Positions 48,981-57,536 of a stretch of 64,000 nucleotides of DNA are shown in pieces. The stretch is taken from contig NZ_JACJQO010000012.1 of assembly GCF_014696715.1 (NCBI RefSeq), positions 124,001 to 188,000 on the forward strand, written 5' to 3'. Source of the stretch: Pseudanabaena sp. FACHB-2040 (GTDB lineage: Bacteria; Cyanobacteriota; Cyanobacteriia; Phormidesmidales; Phormidesmidaceae). Both the position numbers and the translations under genes were made by a program. Positions within the stretch are counted from its first letter, which is position 1. Each line of letters opens with the position of its first letter. The notes beneath the pieces were generated by a model. That model made no database searches and was not told where the DNA came from. It saw only the letters and a program-made list of their open reading frames with translations.

Positions 48981-49517
48981 ATGCCGTTTTCAGTGGATAC
49001 CGCCCGTTTACTGGCTGAATCTTTAGTGGAGTCGTTTTTCAGGGATTCGGAGGGCGACTGGCAGTCTGAGCGGCGCTACTACACCCTAAAGAGCGGGGAG
49101 ACTCAAGAAGTCGTTAGCCAAATCCAAATTAAGTTCTTGCCTGCAGGCCACGAGGAACTGATCCATCTAGCTCAGCTGCATGAGTTGCGCCCTGAAGAAG
49201 CCTTAGTTTCTGGTGCCAGAGTGACATGGGAAAGTGACTACGTCGGCACTAGTAAAAAGCCTGTCGAGGGCAGCACTATCTTCGGCGTGCGTGGTTCAAC
49301 GCTGTTTCGAGATCGGGGTTTTGCTACCTCCAAGCCCGTTACCGCCCACTTCTTTTTCCGTGATCCTAGGACGATGTTTCTCCGCACTGAGTATCAGGGA
49401 TCTTCTTTTGAAGAGGAGATCAAGCTGATTGGCAAGCAGTATCGTACGCGCCAAACTGTGATTTCTCGTGCGGGTGAGGAAATTATGATTGGGCAGTATT
49501 TGGAGAAACGACTTTAG
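48981..49517 (+). CDS. CpcS/CpeS-family phycobiliprotein lyase-like protein
   Basis: The 178 aa protein has the lipocalin-like beta-barrel pattern of this family: FFRDSEGDWQSERRYY, then GARVTWESDY, GSTIFGV, and TEYQ. Known members attach phycocyanobilin to Cys82/84 sites. It differs from the canonical CpcS at 51996, so it may be CpcU-like, CpcV-like or specific to the divergent orphan phycobiliprotein. Its start is clear (ATG 48981), and a GC-rich hairpin (49533-49556) follows it. Confidence 0.85.
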   Translation: MPFSVDTARLLAESLVESFFRDSEGDWQSERRYYTLKSGETQEVVSQIQIKFLPAGHEELIHLAQLHELRPEEALVSGARVTWESDYVGTSKKPVEGSTIFGVRGSTLFRDRGFATSKPVTAHFFFRDPRTMFLRTEYQGSSFEEEIKLIGKQYRTRQTVISRAGEEIMIGQYLEKRL

Positions 49518-49532
49518 GAAAAGGCAGATCGG

Positions 49533-49556
49533 GAGGGCGCAGAGGGCTGCGCCCTC
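49533..49556. repeat. GC-rich hairpin after the lyase-like gene
   Basis: A perfect 10-bp stem GAGGGCGCAG / CTGCGCCCTC with loop AGGG has no T run, so it is a stabilising hairpin or a weak terminator. Confidence 0.65.
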
Positions 49557-49652
49557 AACTTGACATTGAACTTAGCACTGATAACTGCCTCAAAATCCTT
49601 AAACCCGTAAAATAAGGAACGATCCCCGACGTATGTTGCTTGGTCGTTCCTC

Positions 49653-50246
49653 ATGACCCATTCGACTGATGTGCTGACTTTGGCTCGCTGGATGGCTGCT
49701 GACTTTAGTAACCAACAGCAAGCTTTTGACAACCCTCCCCTGTTCGCCCATATCCGGGTGTGTATGCGGCCGCTGCCGCCAGATTTGCTTTCTGGCACGA
49801 GTTTTTATTTGGAGCAGGCTTACGATTTTCAGCTCAACCGGCCTTACCGGGCTCGGGTGATGAAGCTTATTCCTCAAGACGACTACATCCTGATTGAGAA
49901 CTACACGTTAAAGGATGAAGAGTCGTTCTATGGGGCTTCCCGAGATTTAGGAAAACTGGCTGAACTAAGCAGCGATCGCATTGAAAAAATGGGTGGCTGC
50001 AATATGATCGTTCGCTGGGCGGACGGTCGCTTTAAGGGCAGTGTAGAGCCAGGTAAGGCCTGTATGGTTGTGCGCCAGGGCAAGACTACTTACCTAGACA
50101 GTGAGTTTGAAATTGATGCCAGTAAGTTTATTAGCTGGGACCGGGGCCGCGATCCTGAAACAGATGAGCACGTTTGGGGTTCAATGGCAGGCCCGTTCCA
50201 CTTCCAGCGGCGGGCCAGCTTTGAAGGTGAGGTCGTTACCTCTTAG
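49653..50246 (+). CDS. cpcT: CpcT, phycocyanobilin lyase for Cys153 of beta-phycocyanin
   Basis: The 197 aa protein is a full-length CpcT/CpeT-family member: DVLTLARWMAADFSNQQQAF, then FAHIRVCMRPLP, EESFYGASRD, GCNMIVRW and GSVEPGKACMVVRQG. CpcT is known to attach phycocyanobilin to Cys153 of CpcB; that Cys is present in the CpcB of this window. ATG at 49653. Confidence 0.94.
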   Translation: MTHSTDVLTLARWMAADFSNQQQAFDNPPLFAHIRVCMRPLPPDLLSGTSFYLEQAYDFQLNRPYRARVMKLIPQDDYILIENYTLKDEESFYGASRDLGKLAELSSDRIEKMGGCNMIVRWADGRFKGSVEPGKACMVVRQGKTTYLDSEFEIDASKFISWDRGRDPETDEHVWGSMAGPFHFQRRASFEGEVVTS

Positions 50247-50362
50247 CATTGCTGCTTAGGCAGAGTCCGGTTTTTTAAGGATTGCAACAGAGAGGATGAG
50301 TTGGCACCTTTATGAGAAAGGATTTAAGCAAGGTATTCGATTATTAAGAGGTCAGTACTTTG

Positions 50363-50626
50363 ATGAACACCCTTTTACTCGCTGCTTCAACGATTCCTAA
50401 CACCGTTAGCTGGAGCCCCAAGATCGCTATTGTCATGATCGTGGCGAACGTGCTTGCGATCGCAATTGGCAAATACACTATGAAAAACCCGGGTGCAGGC
50501 CCAGCTCTGCCCGGCTCTGCGTTTTTTGGTGGCATGGGCTGGCCCGCTCTGCTAGCGACCACTAGCTTCGGCCACATTCTCGGTTTAGGCACCATCTTGG
50601 GCTTGGCTAACGCAGGCGTTCTTTAA
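50363..50626 (+). CDS. psaK: Photosystem I reaction centre subunit PsaK
   Basis: This small two-helix thylakoid protein at the edge of PSI is involved in antenna binding and state transitions. The 87 aa protein has a short N-terminal leader (TLLLAASTIPNTVSWSP), two hydrophobic helices (about 20-35 and 65-85) and the conserved ATTSFGHILGLG. ATG at 50363 with GAGG 11 bases upstream. A strong bidirectional terminator separates it from the convergent cpcL-type gene. Confidence 0.94.
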   Translation: MNTLLLAASTIPNTVSWSPKIAIVMIVANVLAIAIGKYTMKNPGAGPALPGSAFFGGMGWPALLATTSFGHILGLGTILGLANAGVL

Positions 50627-50680
50627 CCCTACTCCTGCCTGTACAGCAAAATTCTCCATAATATTTCTTTGTAAAAGCAA

Positions 50681-50707
50681 AAGCCCTCCTAATCGGAGGG
50701 CTTTTTA
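50681..50707. terminator. Bidirectional terminator between psaK and the cpcL-type gene
   Basis: A perfect 9-bp stem AAGCCCTCC / GGAGGGCTT with loop TAATC runs into TTTTT on the plus strand and has an A-rich flank for the minus strand. Confidence 0.92.
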
Positions 50708-50729
50708 TTAGGGCACAGGCAATAGATTG

Positions 50730-51473
50730 CTAGAGGTGGAGCCAGCCAAACCAGGACAATACGACTGCGATCGCAGTTAGCCCCAATAAGCTAGCTAGGG
50801 CATAGGTCAGAGCTGCCCCCACTTTACGGACTGGTTCAGGCGGCAGCCAAAGCGTGCCATCATCCACCACCCGATCGGCCGAAAAGTCGTACCCCAATGC
50901 CGATAGCGTGCTCAGGTGCTCCTGGTCATAGCGGGGCATCCGCTCAAAAGGCAACTCCCCCTTAACCCGTTGAGGCAGCACCCGGCGGCGCTGGTAAGGT
51001 ACTGTATTCTCCCCAAAATTGCTTAGATACTCTTCGCTGTTAAGCAAGTCATCAACAAAACCATAAAGCCCCTTGGTCGCCAGAATAATAGACCAGGCAA
51101 TCTTTTCTCGCTCATCATAGACATTGCGGCCTAAAAGGCGCTGTACGCAAAGTTCAACAAAGCGATAATTGTTGTTGACCTCAAAATTCCAAGTGCGGAA
51201 AGCACCCGAGGTCGCCAGCCCTCGAATAAAATCCCTGACAGTAATTTGCCCTGACCTCAGTTGAGATTCCAGCAAAATCTGACGATTGCTTTTCAGCATC
51301 TGCTGTTCGTGAAAAACCTGACGGTAAGCGGCTGAAATCAAATCATCTGTGTCTAAAGCCGATAACACGCTATCAGCCGTATAGATTCTGGGGTGCTCAT
51401 CACCTGGAACTTCAAAACCCTGAACCCGTTGATTTTGACTATTGGGAAAATAGTTTAGTAAAGGAAGAGCCAC
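50730..51473 (-). CDS. cpcL: CpcL (CpcG2-type) membrane-anchored phycobilisome rod linker
   Basis: The 247 aa protein has an N-terminal linker domain (about 18-180) with [40 protein letters not shown] and [16 protein letters not shown]. Unlike core-binding CpcG, its C-terminus is a hydrophobic helix (about 216-245, [20 protein letters not shown], then LSWFGWL). This is the mark of CpcL, which anchors core-less phycocyanin rods in the thylakoid, often at photosystem I. It is tail to tail with psaK. ATG at 51473. Confidence 0.92.
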   Translation of the reverse strand: MALPLLNYFPNSQNQRVQGFEVPGDEHPRIYTADSVLSALDTDDLISAAYRQVFHEQQMLKSNRQILLESQLRSGQITVRDFIRGLATSGAFRTWNFEVNNNYRFVELCVQRLLGRNVYDEREKIAWSIILATKGLYGFVDDLLNSEEYLSNFGENTVPYQRRRVLPQRVKGELPFERMPRYDQEHLSTLSALGYDFSADRVVDDGTLWLPPEPVRKVGAALTYALASLLGLTAIAVVLSWFGWLHL

Positions 51474-51995
51474 TGCTTAATAACCTCCGTTCACTTTATA
51501 AATCATTGTTAACGAGACTGAAACTTAGCAAATGCCAAGTTTTTAAGGCTCTAAGAGGCAGTCTGAGAAGTGTCAAAGCCCGTTTGAGTTCTCCCCTAAT
51601 ACCATTAGAAAGAGGGAGAGAAATTCCTTTAAGAAGGGAAAATTGCGGCAGCTCATTATTTAGAAACTGAGCTGAAACAAACTTTCTAAAGCCCCCTAAG
51701 AAACCTCAACCGACTCTGCTTTAGACTAGGAGATTAGGGGATCAGGCTTTATTAATTCGACAGGGATAGTAACATTCAGTCACGTTTCTTTAAACTGCAA
51801 GAAGCATTGTTATTGACCCGATAGAGACTCTTCTATCGATTAGAGAAGGCGACGTTATGTATTGCTTCAACCACGTCTTTTTCTCTAGCTATTCTCTTTG
51901 GGCAAGGCTCTTAAAAGCACACGAACTGCAGTTGGCATTGCCAACTGCAGTTCGCTTCCAGCTTATATTTCAAGTTATTTCAAGTTGTCTAGGGT
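51474..51995. promoter_or_regulatory. Non-coding stretch upstream of cpcL
   Basis: It holds the cpcL promoter and the strong hairpin at 51922-51954. No protein gene is supported. I looked for a CcaR-type G-box and found none convincing. Confidence 0.5.
51922..51954. repeat. Perfect 15-bp inverted repeat between cpcL and cpcS
   Basis: The arms CGAACTGCAGTTGGC and GCCAACTGCAGTTCG enclose a three-base loop. On the minus strand a weak TTTT follows about eight bases later, so it may end the cpcS transcript. Confidence 0.85.
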
Positions 51996-52577
51996 CTACC
52001 AGCCAAAGGCTGAGAATGCTTCCTCAGGGGCATCTACCGACCCTGATTCTGCCTTATCGGCAACGCGAGACTCAGCACAAAAAGACGCCGTGCTGAGACC
52101 ACCAAAGCGCTTCACAACACTGGTTCGCAGGCGCAGGTCGGGGTTGGCAAACCAAAACCGCTCTACCGAGCTCATGGTTTCGTACTCAGTGATCAGCACT
52201 AGGCCCTCGTCCTCATCAATCTCATAGCTGCCAATGACAGGAACGATTTCGGCATAACCCCGTTCCCGTAATAGCTGGCCTGAGCGAGGGTTATCGGCAT
52301 TGGGGACAAGGGCAAAGACGGTTGTGCCCTCATGGTTCTCATCGTCTTTATCCCAAGCCATAGAGCCTTGCCATTTAACAAAGGCACCCCCTACAGCCAG
52401 GGCGGGCTCGACGCTGTGCAGCTTACAGATTTCAACCACGCTGGGATGGTCTGCATCTAGCGCTTCTACAGAAATAGTAGACCCCCCCAACTCAGCTCGT
52501 CTGAAAGGCAGGTGATGAGTGGTTCGCTGAGATTGCCATTGACCCGCACTGAGGCGGAAAAAATCCATTACATCCAT
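51996..52577 (-). CDS. cpcS: CpcS, phycobiliprotein lyase for Cys82/84 sites
   Basis: Canonical CpcS-I sequence: MDVMDFFRLSAGQWQSQRTT, then LLRERGYAEIVPVIGSYE, LITEYETMSSVERFWFANP and LRLRTSVVKRFGGLSTASFC. It is known to attach phycocyanobilin to Cys82 of beta-phycocyanin and to allophycocyanin. The ATG at 52577 fits the family N-terminus (193 aa); the frame is open to 52646. It is divergent from cpcB. Confidence 0.92.
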   Translation of the reverse strand: MDVMDFFRLSAGQWQSQRTTHHLPFRRAELGGSTISVEALDADHPSVVEICKLHSVEPALAVGGAFVKWQGSMAWDKDDENHEGTTVFALVPNADNPRSGQLLRERGYAEIVPVIGSYEIDEDEGLVLITEYETMSSVERFWFANPDLRLRTSVVKRFGGLSTASFCAESRVADKAESGSVDAPEEAFSAFGW

Positions 52578-53228
52578 TGACTCTGCTGGGGTAAATCTGT
52601 TCAGTGTTGCAGTTCGTTTCAGGTTATAAAGCTGATGATAAATCATCCTGACTCAGTAGAGCAGCCTCTCAGAAACCCACTCCAGTAGACACAAGCCCTT
52701 TCAAGACAAGGCTTTCAATCCTCTGAAGGCCTTTAAGAGACAACAACAAACAGTTTTTTGCCCCTACCAACTGGGTCGATGTTGAGCTTTGTTAAGCGAT
52801 TCTGTAGAAGTACAGGCTTAAAAAAGGAGCGGAAAAGTTCTTGAAACGCCAAGATACCCTCCCTTTGAAGGGGGCAAGCTGCGTTTTAGCCTTAACAACT
52901 TGTAAAAGATAAATACGCTACAGCAGTGTATAAAAAATCTGTGAGGGTTTGGATGACAAGCGAAAGCTAGTCCAGGCAATGCTTCCAGGATCTGCTGCGG
53001 AGTGTATCCCAGATGTTTCCTTATGTCTCACAACTTCCCTCAAGATTGCTAAGGCTGTTGTATTAAGCTTCCTGAAGCAATTTTGAAGAAGTGTTAAAAA
53101 AATGAGAGATGTCTACTGCCTGTCTTTTAAGATTCTCTCTATAGACCGATGACGCAGCTTCTTGCTGATAACGGTCATAGAACCAGAATCATCAAACTCA
53201 GCGACAAAAAATTTAGGAGATTGAGTCG
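52578..53228. promoter_or_regulatory. Promoter and leader region of the cpc operon
   Basis: These 650 bases hold no gene. TTAGGAG at 53213-53219 is the cpcB ribosome-binding site. A CCCTCC...GGGGG hairpin lies near 52858. A long untranslated leader is typical of cpc operons. AT-rich segments near 52905-52935 and 53090-53110 are promoter candidates. Confidence 0.6.
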
Positions 53229-53747
53229 ATGTTTGACGCATACACCAAGGTAGTTTCCCAGGCTGACGCACGAGGCGACTATCTGTCCTCCGATCAGCTG
53301 GATGCTCTAGGTCGTGTTGTTAGCGACGGTCAGAAGCGGATCGACGCTGTTAACCGCATGACCGGCAACGCCTCCAAGATCGTTGCTGATGCTGCCCGGG
53401 CTCTGTTTGCTGAGCAGCCCCAACTGATTGCTCCTGGTGGCAATGCTTACACCAACCGTCGTATGGCTGCTTGCCTACGCGACATGGAAATCATCCTGCG
53501 CTACGTCACCTACGCTACCTTCGCTGGCGATGCTAGCGTTCTCAACGATCGCTGCTTGAACGGCCTGCGTGAAACCTACGCTGCTCTAGGCACTCCCGGC
53601 GCTTCTGTTGCTGCTGGCGTTGAGAAGATGAAGGCTGCTGCTCTTGCCATCGTCAACGATCCTGCTAACATCACCCAGGGCGACTGCAGCTCTCTGGTTT
53701 CTGAAATCAGCAGCTACTTTGACCTGGCTGCTGCTGCTGTTGCCTAG
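53229..53747 (+). CDS. cpcB: C-phycocyanin beta subunit
   Basis: The 172 aa protein carries two phycocyanobilins, at Cys82 (ACLRDME) and Cys153 (GDCSSL), both present. Asn72, the site of gamma-methylation, is in GGNAYTN. It heads the operon and has an ideal ribosome-binding site nine bases from the ATG. Codon use is strongly biased, as expected for one of the most abundant proteins of the cell. Confidence 0.99.
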   Translation: MFDAYTKVVSQADARGDYLSSDQLDALGRVVSDGQKRIDAVNRMTGNASKIVADAARALFAEQPQLIAPGGNAYTNRRMAACLRDMEIILRYVTYATFAGDASVLNDRCLNGLRETYAALGTPGASVAAGVEKMKAAALAIVNDPANITQGDCSSLVSEISSYFDLAAAAVA

Positions 53748-53846
53748 GTTCACCTGATTTGAACCTCACTGGCGCTTGTTCAAATCAAGCGCAATCCTCT
53801 GACTGTTCATTCATTCGCTGTGAAGACACTTTAGGAGAACCTATTC

Positions 53847-54335
53847 ATGAAAACCCCTCTAACCGAAGCGGTCGCTGCTGCTGATTCCCAAGGTCGTTTC
53901 CTCAGCTCTTCTGAGCTGCAGGTTGCTTTCGGTCGTCTGCGTCAAGCTCAATCTGGTCTAGAAGCTGCTAAAGCGCTAACCAGCAAGGCTGACTCTCTCG
54001 TCAGCGGCGCAGCTCAGGCTGTGTACAACAAGTTCCCCTACACCACCCAAATGCAAGGTGCTAACTACGCATTTGATCAGCGTGGTAAGGACAAGTGCTC
54101 TCGTGACATCGGCTACTACCTGCGCATGGTGACCTACTGCTGCGTAGCAGGTGGTACCGGCCCCATGGATGAGTACCTGGTTGCTGGTCTCGATGAGATC
54201 AACAGCACCTTTGAACTGTCTCCCAGCTGGTACGTTGAAGCTCTGAAGTACATCAAGGGCAACCACGGTCTGTCTGGTGATGCAGCTACCGAAGCTAACT
54301 CCTACATCGACTACGCCATCAACGCTCTAAGCTAG
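53847..54335 (+). CDS. cpcA: C-phycocyanin alpha subunit
   Basis: The 162 aa protein has its single bilin site at Cys84 ([11 protein letters not shown]). It forms the (alpha-beta)6 discs of phycobilisome rods with CpcB, which lies 99 bases upstream. A large stem-loop follows its stop. Confidence 0.99.
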   Translation: MKTPLTEAVAAADSQGRFLSSSELQVAFGRLRQAQSGLEAAKALTSKADSLVSGAAQAVYNKFPYTTQMQGANYAFDQRGKDKCSRDIGYYLRMVTYCCVAGGTGPMDEYLVAGLDEINSTFELSPSWYVEALKYIKGNHGLSGDAATEANSYIDYAINALS

Positions 54336-54345
54336 TTGTTGGCTC

Positions 54346-54404
54346 TGCCCGGAAGGGCAAACAGTTGTTAGCGACTTGTTAGCAGTTGTTTGCCTGACCG
54401 GGCA
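54346..54404 (+). promoter_or_regulatory. Stem-loop attenuator between cpcA and cpcC1
   Basis: The 17-base arms TGCCCGGAAGGGCAAAC and GTTTGCCTGACCGGGCA match at 14 of 17 positions around a 25-base loop. In other cyanobacteria such a hairpin protects the cpcBA mRNA and lowers linker expression. Confidence 0.75.
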
Positions 54405-54440
54405 TTGTTGTATCTGTAAATGCCGCAAGGAGATTTTCAG

Positions 54441-55262
54441 ATGGCAGTTACAACTGCGGCGGCACGCTTAGGTGTGTCCCCTCTTGAAGAGTCGATGCGG
54501 GTAGAGCTGCGCCCCAACTGGAACCGAGATGATGCAGAGGCAGTAATCTATGCTGCTTACCGCCAAGTCTTTGGCAACCAGTACATTATGGCCAGCGAGC
54601 GTTACACCAGTGCTGAATCTTTGCTACGGCAGGGAGAGATTTCAGTACGTGATTTTGTTCGGGCGCTGGCGCTCTCTGAGCTGTACCGGGAGAAGTTCTT
54701 TTCTTCTAGTCCGCAAAATCGCTTTATTGAACTGAATTTTAAGCACCTGCTAGGTCGCGCACCCTACGACCAAGACGAAATTGCTTTTCACACTGACCTG
54801 TATATCAACCACGGATACGCGGCGGAAATTAATTCCTACCTTGATTCGGCTGAGTACCGCGACAATTTTGGGGACGGCATCGTACCCTACTATCGTGGAT
54901 ATCTAACTCAGGCCAATCAAAAGACCGTAGGATTCACCCGGTTCTTTCAACTGTACCGGGGGTATGGGACGAGCGATCGCACTCAACGTAGTGGTGTTCG
55001 CGCCCGTCTCACCCGAGAGCTCGCCAAAAACTCTTCTTCCCCCGTAGGCAAAGTTAACATAGGTCAGACCCTGGTGGGAACCTCCGGGGGTAGTCGTGAA
55101 AAGCTTTACCGGGTTCGAGTAGTTCAGGCTGCAGCGCCAGGTCGTTTGCCGACCGTACGCCGCAGTTCCTCCGAATTCTTGGTGCCCTATGAGCAGCTTT
55201 CTAGAAAGCTGCAGCAGATCAATAGCAGGGGTGGTCGGGTTACAAGTATTGATCCCGCCTAA
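54441..55262 (+). CDS. cpcC1: Phycobilisome rod linker (CpcC, first copy)
   Basis: This linker joins phycocyanin hexamers in the rod. The 273 aa protein has the linker domain at about 15-150 ([20 protein letters not shown], then [16 protein letters not shown]) and a C-terminal CpcD-like domain ([16 protein letters not shown], then [18 protein letters not shown]). The ATG at 54441 has AAGGAG eight bases upstream; the ATG at 54420 is poorer. Copy number is my label. Confidence 0.94.
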   Translation: MAVTTAAARLGVSPLEESMRVELRPNWNRDDAEAVIYAAYRQVFGNQYIMASERYTSAESLLRQGEISVRDFVRALALSELYREKFFSSSPQNRFIELNFKHLLGRAPYDQDEIAFHTDLYINHGYAAEINSYLDSAEYRDNFGDGIVPYYRGYLTQANQKTVGFTRFFQLYRGYGTSDRTQRSGVRARLTRELAKNSSSPVGKVNIGQTLVGTSGGSREKLYRVRVVQAAAPGRLPTVRRSSSEFLVPYEQLSRKLQQINSRGGRVTSIDPA

Positions 55263-55313
55263 CGCCCAAGCCAATCCATAGTGAGTATCTCTTGTGAGTA
55301 CCTTAGGGGACTG

Positions 55314-55336
55314 ACAGCCCGAACGAGGCTGTTTTA
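55314..55336 (+). terminator. Terminator-like hairpin between the two rod-linker genes
   Basis: The stem ACAGCC / GGCTGT with a seven-base loop ends in TTTTATT. It is probably a partial terminator that steps down expression of the distal linker and lyase genes. Confidence 0.65.
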
Positions 55337-55450
55337 TTGCCCGTTCTCCTTCAAATGAAGTGCTGCTGTCTACTCCCTACAGGCTGCATTTGCTATCAGT
55401 AAATGCGTTCAGAGACTCACATTTCATCTTTTTGTAGGAGGACTTTCAAC

Positions 55451-56320
55451 GTGCCTATTACGGTAGCTGCATCTCGCCTTGGGACTGCTGCATTTAGCGA
55501 AACCTCCCCTGTAGAGCTTCGTGCTAACTGGACGCCGGAAGATGCCGCAGTGGTAATTCAGGCTGTCTATCGCCAGCTTTTGGGGAACGACTACTTAATG
55601 AAGTCTGAGCGCCTAACCAGTGCTGAGTCTTTGCTCAAGAACGGCTACATCACCGTACGCGAGTTTGTGCGGGCAGTGGCTAAGTCTGAACTGTATAAGA
55701 CGAAGTTCTTTTACGGCAATTTCCAGACCCGAGTAATTGAGCTGCATACGAAGCATCTGCTGGGCCGTGCGCCCTATGATGAGTCTGAGGTTGTCTTCCA
55801 CCTTGATCTCTATGAGACCAAAGGCTACGACGCCGATGTAGACTCATTTGTCGACAGCGAAGAGTACCAAGCCAACTTTGGCGACAACGTCGTACCGTAT
55901 TACCGGAGCTTTGTCTATCAGGCTGGGCAGCGGTCTGTGGGCTTTACCCGGATGTTCCAGCTATATCGGGGCTATGCTACCAGCGATCGTTCTCAGGCTG
56001 CTGGTAAGCCGTCTCGGTTGGCGGGAGAACTGGGTCGCAACGCCTCATCTGCTGTTATCAACCCATCCAATTCTGGTGGTGGCTGGTCGGCTAACAAGAA
56101 GAGCGTGCCTAACAAGGCTTTGGGCGGCTCAACTCCCTACGGTCAAGGCGCAGGTCGGGTTTATCGCATTGAGGTTTCTGGTGCGAATCTGCCCCGCTAT
56201 CCCAAAGTTCGCCAAATCAACACCTCCTATCTAGTGCCCTACGAAAAGCTGTCTGCCAAGCTGCAGCAGATTAATAAAATGGGTGGAAGAGTGACTAACA
56301 TTACACTTGCTAGTCTCTAG
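55451..56320 (+). CDS. cpcC2: Phycobilisome rod linker (CpcC, second copy)
   Basis: This paralogue of the preceding linker, 289 aa, has the same architecture: linker domain ([20 protein letters not shown], then [17 protein letters not shown]) and C-terminal CpcD-like domain ([20 protein letters not shown]). The start is a GTG at 55451 with AGGAGG nine bases upstream. Two rod linkers imply rods of up to three phycocyanin discs. Confidence 0.93.
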   Translation: MPITVAASRLGTAAFSETSPVELRANWTPEDAAVVIQAVYRQLLGNDYLMKSERLTSAESLLKNGYITVREFVRAVAKSELYKTKFFYGNFQTRVIELHTKHLLGRAPYDESEVVFHLDLYETKGYDADVDSFVDSEEYQANFGDNVVPYYRSFVYQAGQRSVGFTRMFQLYRGYATSDRSQAAGKPSRLAGELGRNASSAVINPSNSGGGWSANKKSVPNKALGGSTPYGQGAGRVYRIEVSGANLPRYPKVRQINTSYLVPYEKLSAKLQQINKMGGRVTNITLASL

Positions 56321-56442
56321 CTTCTTTTAAGGTAGGTATTAAGAGGTGGAGTGATAGAGCCAGTATTTGCTGAAGCTAATCACTCCACCTTTGCAACGAT
56401 TGCTGTGGTTGTTCATTTTTCGAGAGTTAGGAGACTTTTTTG

Positions 56443-56691
56443 ATGCTTGCTCAAAATGCCTTTGGTAGCACCACCACTTCTCCCTCCGGCGGCCGGGTCT
56501 TTCTCTATGAAGTGTCTGGACTGCGCCAAAATGAGGGAACTGATAATAACGCCTATCCTGTTCGCAATAGCGGTAGTGTCTTCATTAAGGTTCCCTACAG
56601 CCGAATGAATGAGGAAATGCAGCGCATCACCCGCATGGGCGGCAAGATTGTCAGCATTACCCCGCTCTCTGAAAATGGTGCAGGCGCTTAA
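56443..56691 (+). CDS. cpcD: CpcD, rod-capping linker
   Basis: CpcD ends the phycobilisome rod. The 82 aa protein has the CpcD fold (RVFLYEVSGLRQNEGT, then FIKVPYSRMNEEMQRITRMG). It is homologous to the C-terminal domain of both CpcC proteins. ATG at 56443 with AGGAG about nine bases upstream; the TTG just before it is unlikely. Confidence 0.95.
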   Translation: MLAQNAFGSTTTSPSGGRVFLYEVSGLRQNEGTDNNAYPVRNSGSVFIKVPYSRMNEEMQRITRMGGKIVSITPLSENGAGA

Positions 56692-56702
56692 GAGTCTTGA
56701 CA

Positions 56703-57536
56703 ATGGCGCTGGAATTTCAACAGCTAGTCAATGCCCAGGGAGAATCTCTCACTGTTGAGCAGGCGATCGCAAATCTTCGTCAGACTGCCGATCCTAGCCT
56801 GCGCTACTACGCAGCCTGGTGGTTGGGGCGGTTTCGCGTTAAGGAACCGGCTGCGATCGCAGCTCTAGTAACAGCTTTAGACGACGAAACCGATCGGGCC
56901 CCTGACGGGGGCTATCCGCTGCGGCGCAATGCGGCTCGGGCTCTGGGTAAGCTGGGCGATCGCACAGCTTACCCAGCGCTGATGGGCTGCCTTGATTGTG
57001 CTGACTACTATGTGCGGGAAGCGGCGATTCAGGCTTTGGAAATGCTGGGAGGTGATGCCTGCATTCCGGCTCTACGCGCCATGCTGGCCGGAGGGGTAGA
57101 CGCGGCGACTCAAGTTACGGGAAAACCCCACTTGGTACAGCCCTATAACGCCATTTTGGAAGCGCTGGGTAGTTTGGGGGCGCGGGCGGCAGTTGAGGAG
57201 ATTGCCCCTTTCCTGAACCACCCGGTGCCCCAGGTGCAAAATGCAGCCGCTCGGGCTATGTATCAGCTAACCGGCGATGCGGCTTATTGCGATTGGCTGG
57301 TGCAGGTGCTGCAGGGGCCTAACCTGCAGCTGCGCCGCTCGGCCATGATGGATTTGGGGGCTGTGGGGTATTTGCCAGCGGCGGGTGCGATCGCAACCAC
57401 CCCGGCCGAAAATAGCCTCAAGCTGATCGCCCTGCAGGGTTTGTTAGAGCATCACCTGCAGGCAATGGACTTTCCGGCCAATCCGCTCTCTTCAGATGCT
57501 CGTCAGGTGATGGCTCTGATGGACGACCTGCTGTGA
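56703..57536 (+). CDS. cpcE: CpcE, alpha-phycocyanin Cys84 lyase subunit
   Basis: This HEAT-repeat protein of about 277 aa acts as a heterodimer with CpcF to attach phycocyanobilin to Cys84 of CpcA. Repeats such as YYAAWWLGRFRVKEPAAIAA and RRNAARALGKLGDRTAYPAL are visible. ATG at 56703, 11 bases after the cpcD stop. Its stop overlaps the cpcF start. Confidence 0.95.
   Translation: MALEFQQLVNAQGESLTVEQAIANLRQTADPSLRYYAAWWLGRFRVKEPAAIAALVTALDDETDRAPDGGYPLRRNAARALGKLGDRTAYPALMGCLDCADYYVREAAIQALEMLGGDACIPALRAMLAGGVDAATQVTGKPHLVQPYNAILEALGSLGARAAVEEIAPFLNHPVPQVQNAAARAMYQLTGDAAYCDWLVQVLQGPNLQLRRSAMMDLGAVGYLPAAGAIATTPAENSLKLIALQGLLEHHLQAMDFPANPLSSDARQVMALMDDLL

Noticed and set aside
51474-53228. 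CcaR-type G-box before cpcL or cpcB
   Set aside because: No convincing pair of CTTTNCNATTT direct repeats on either strand.
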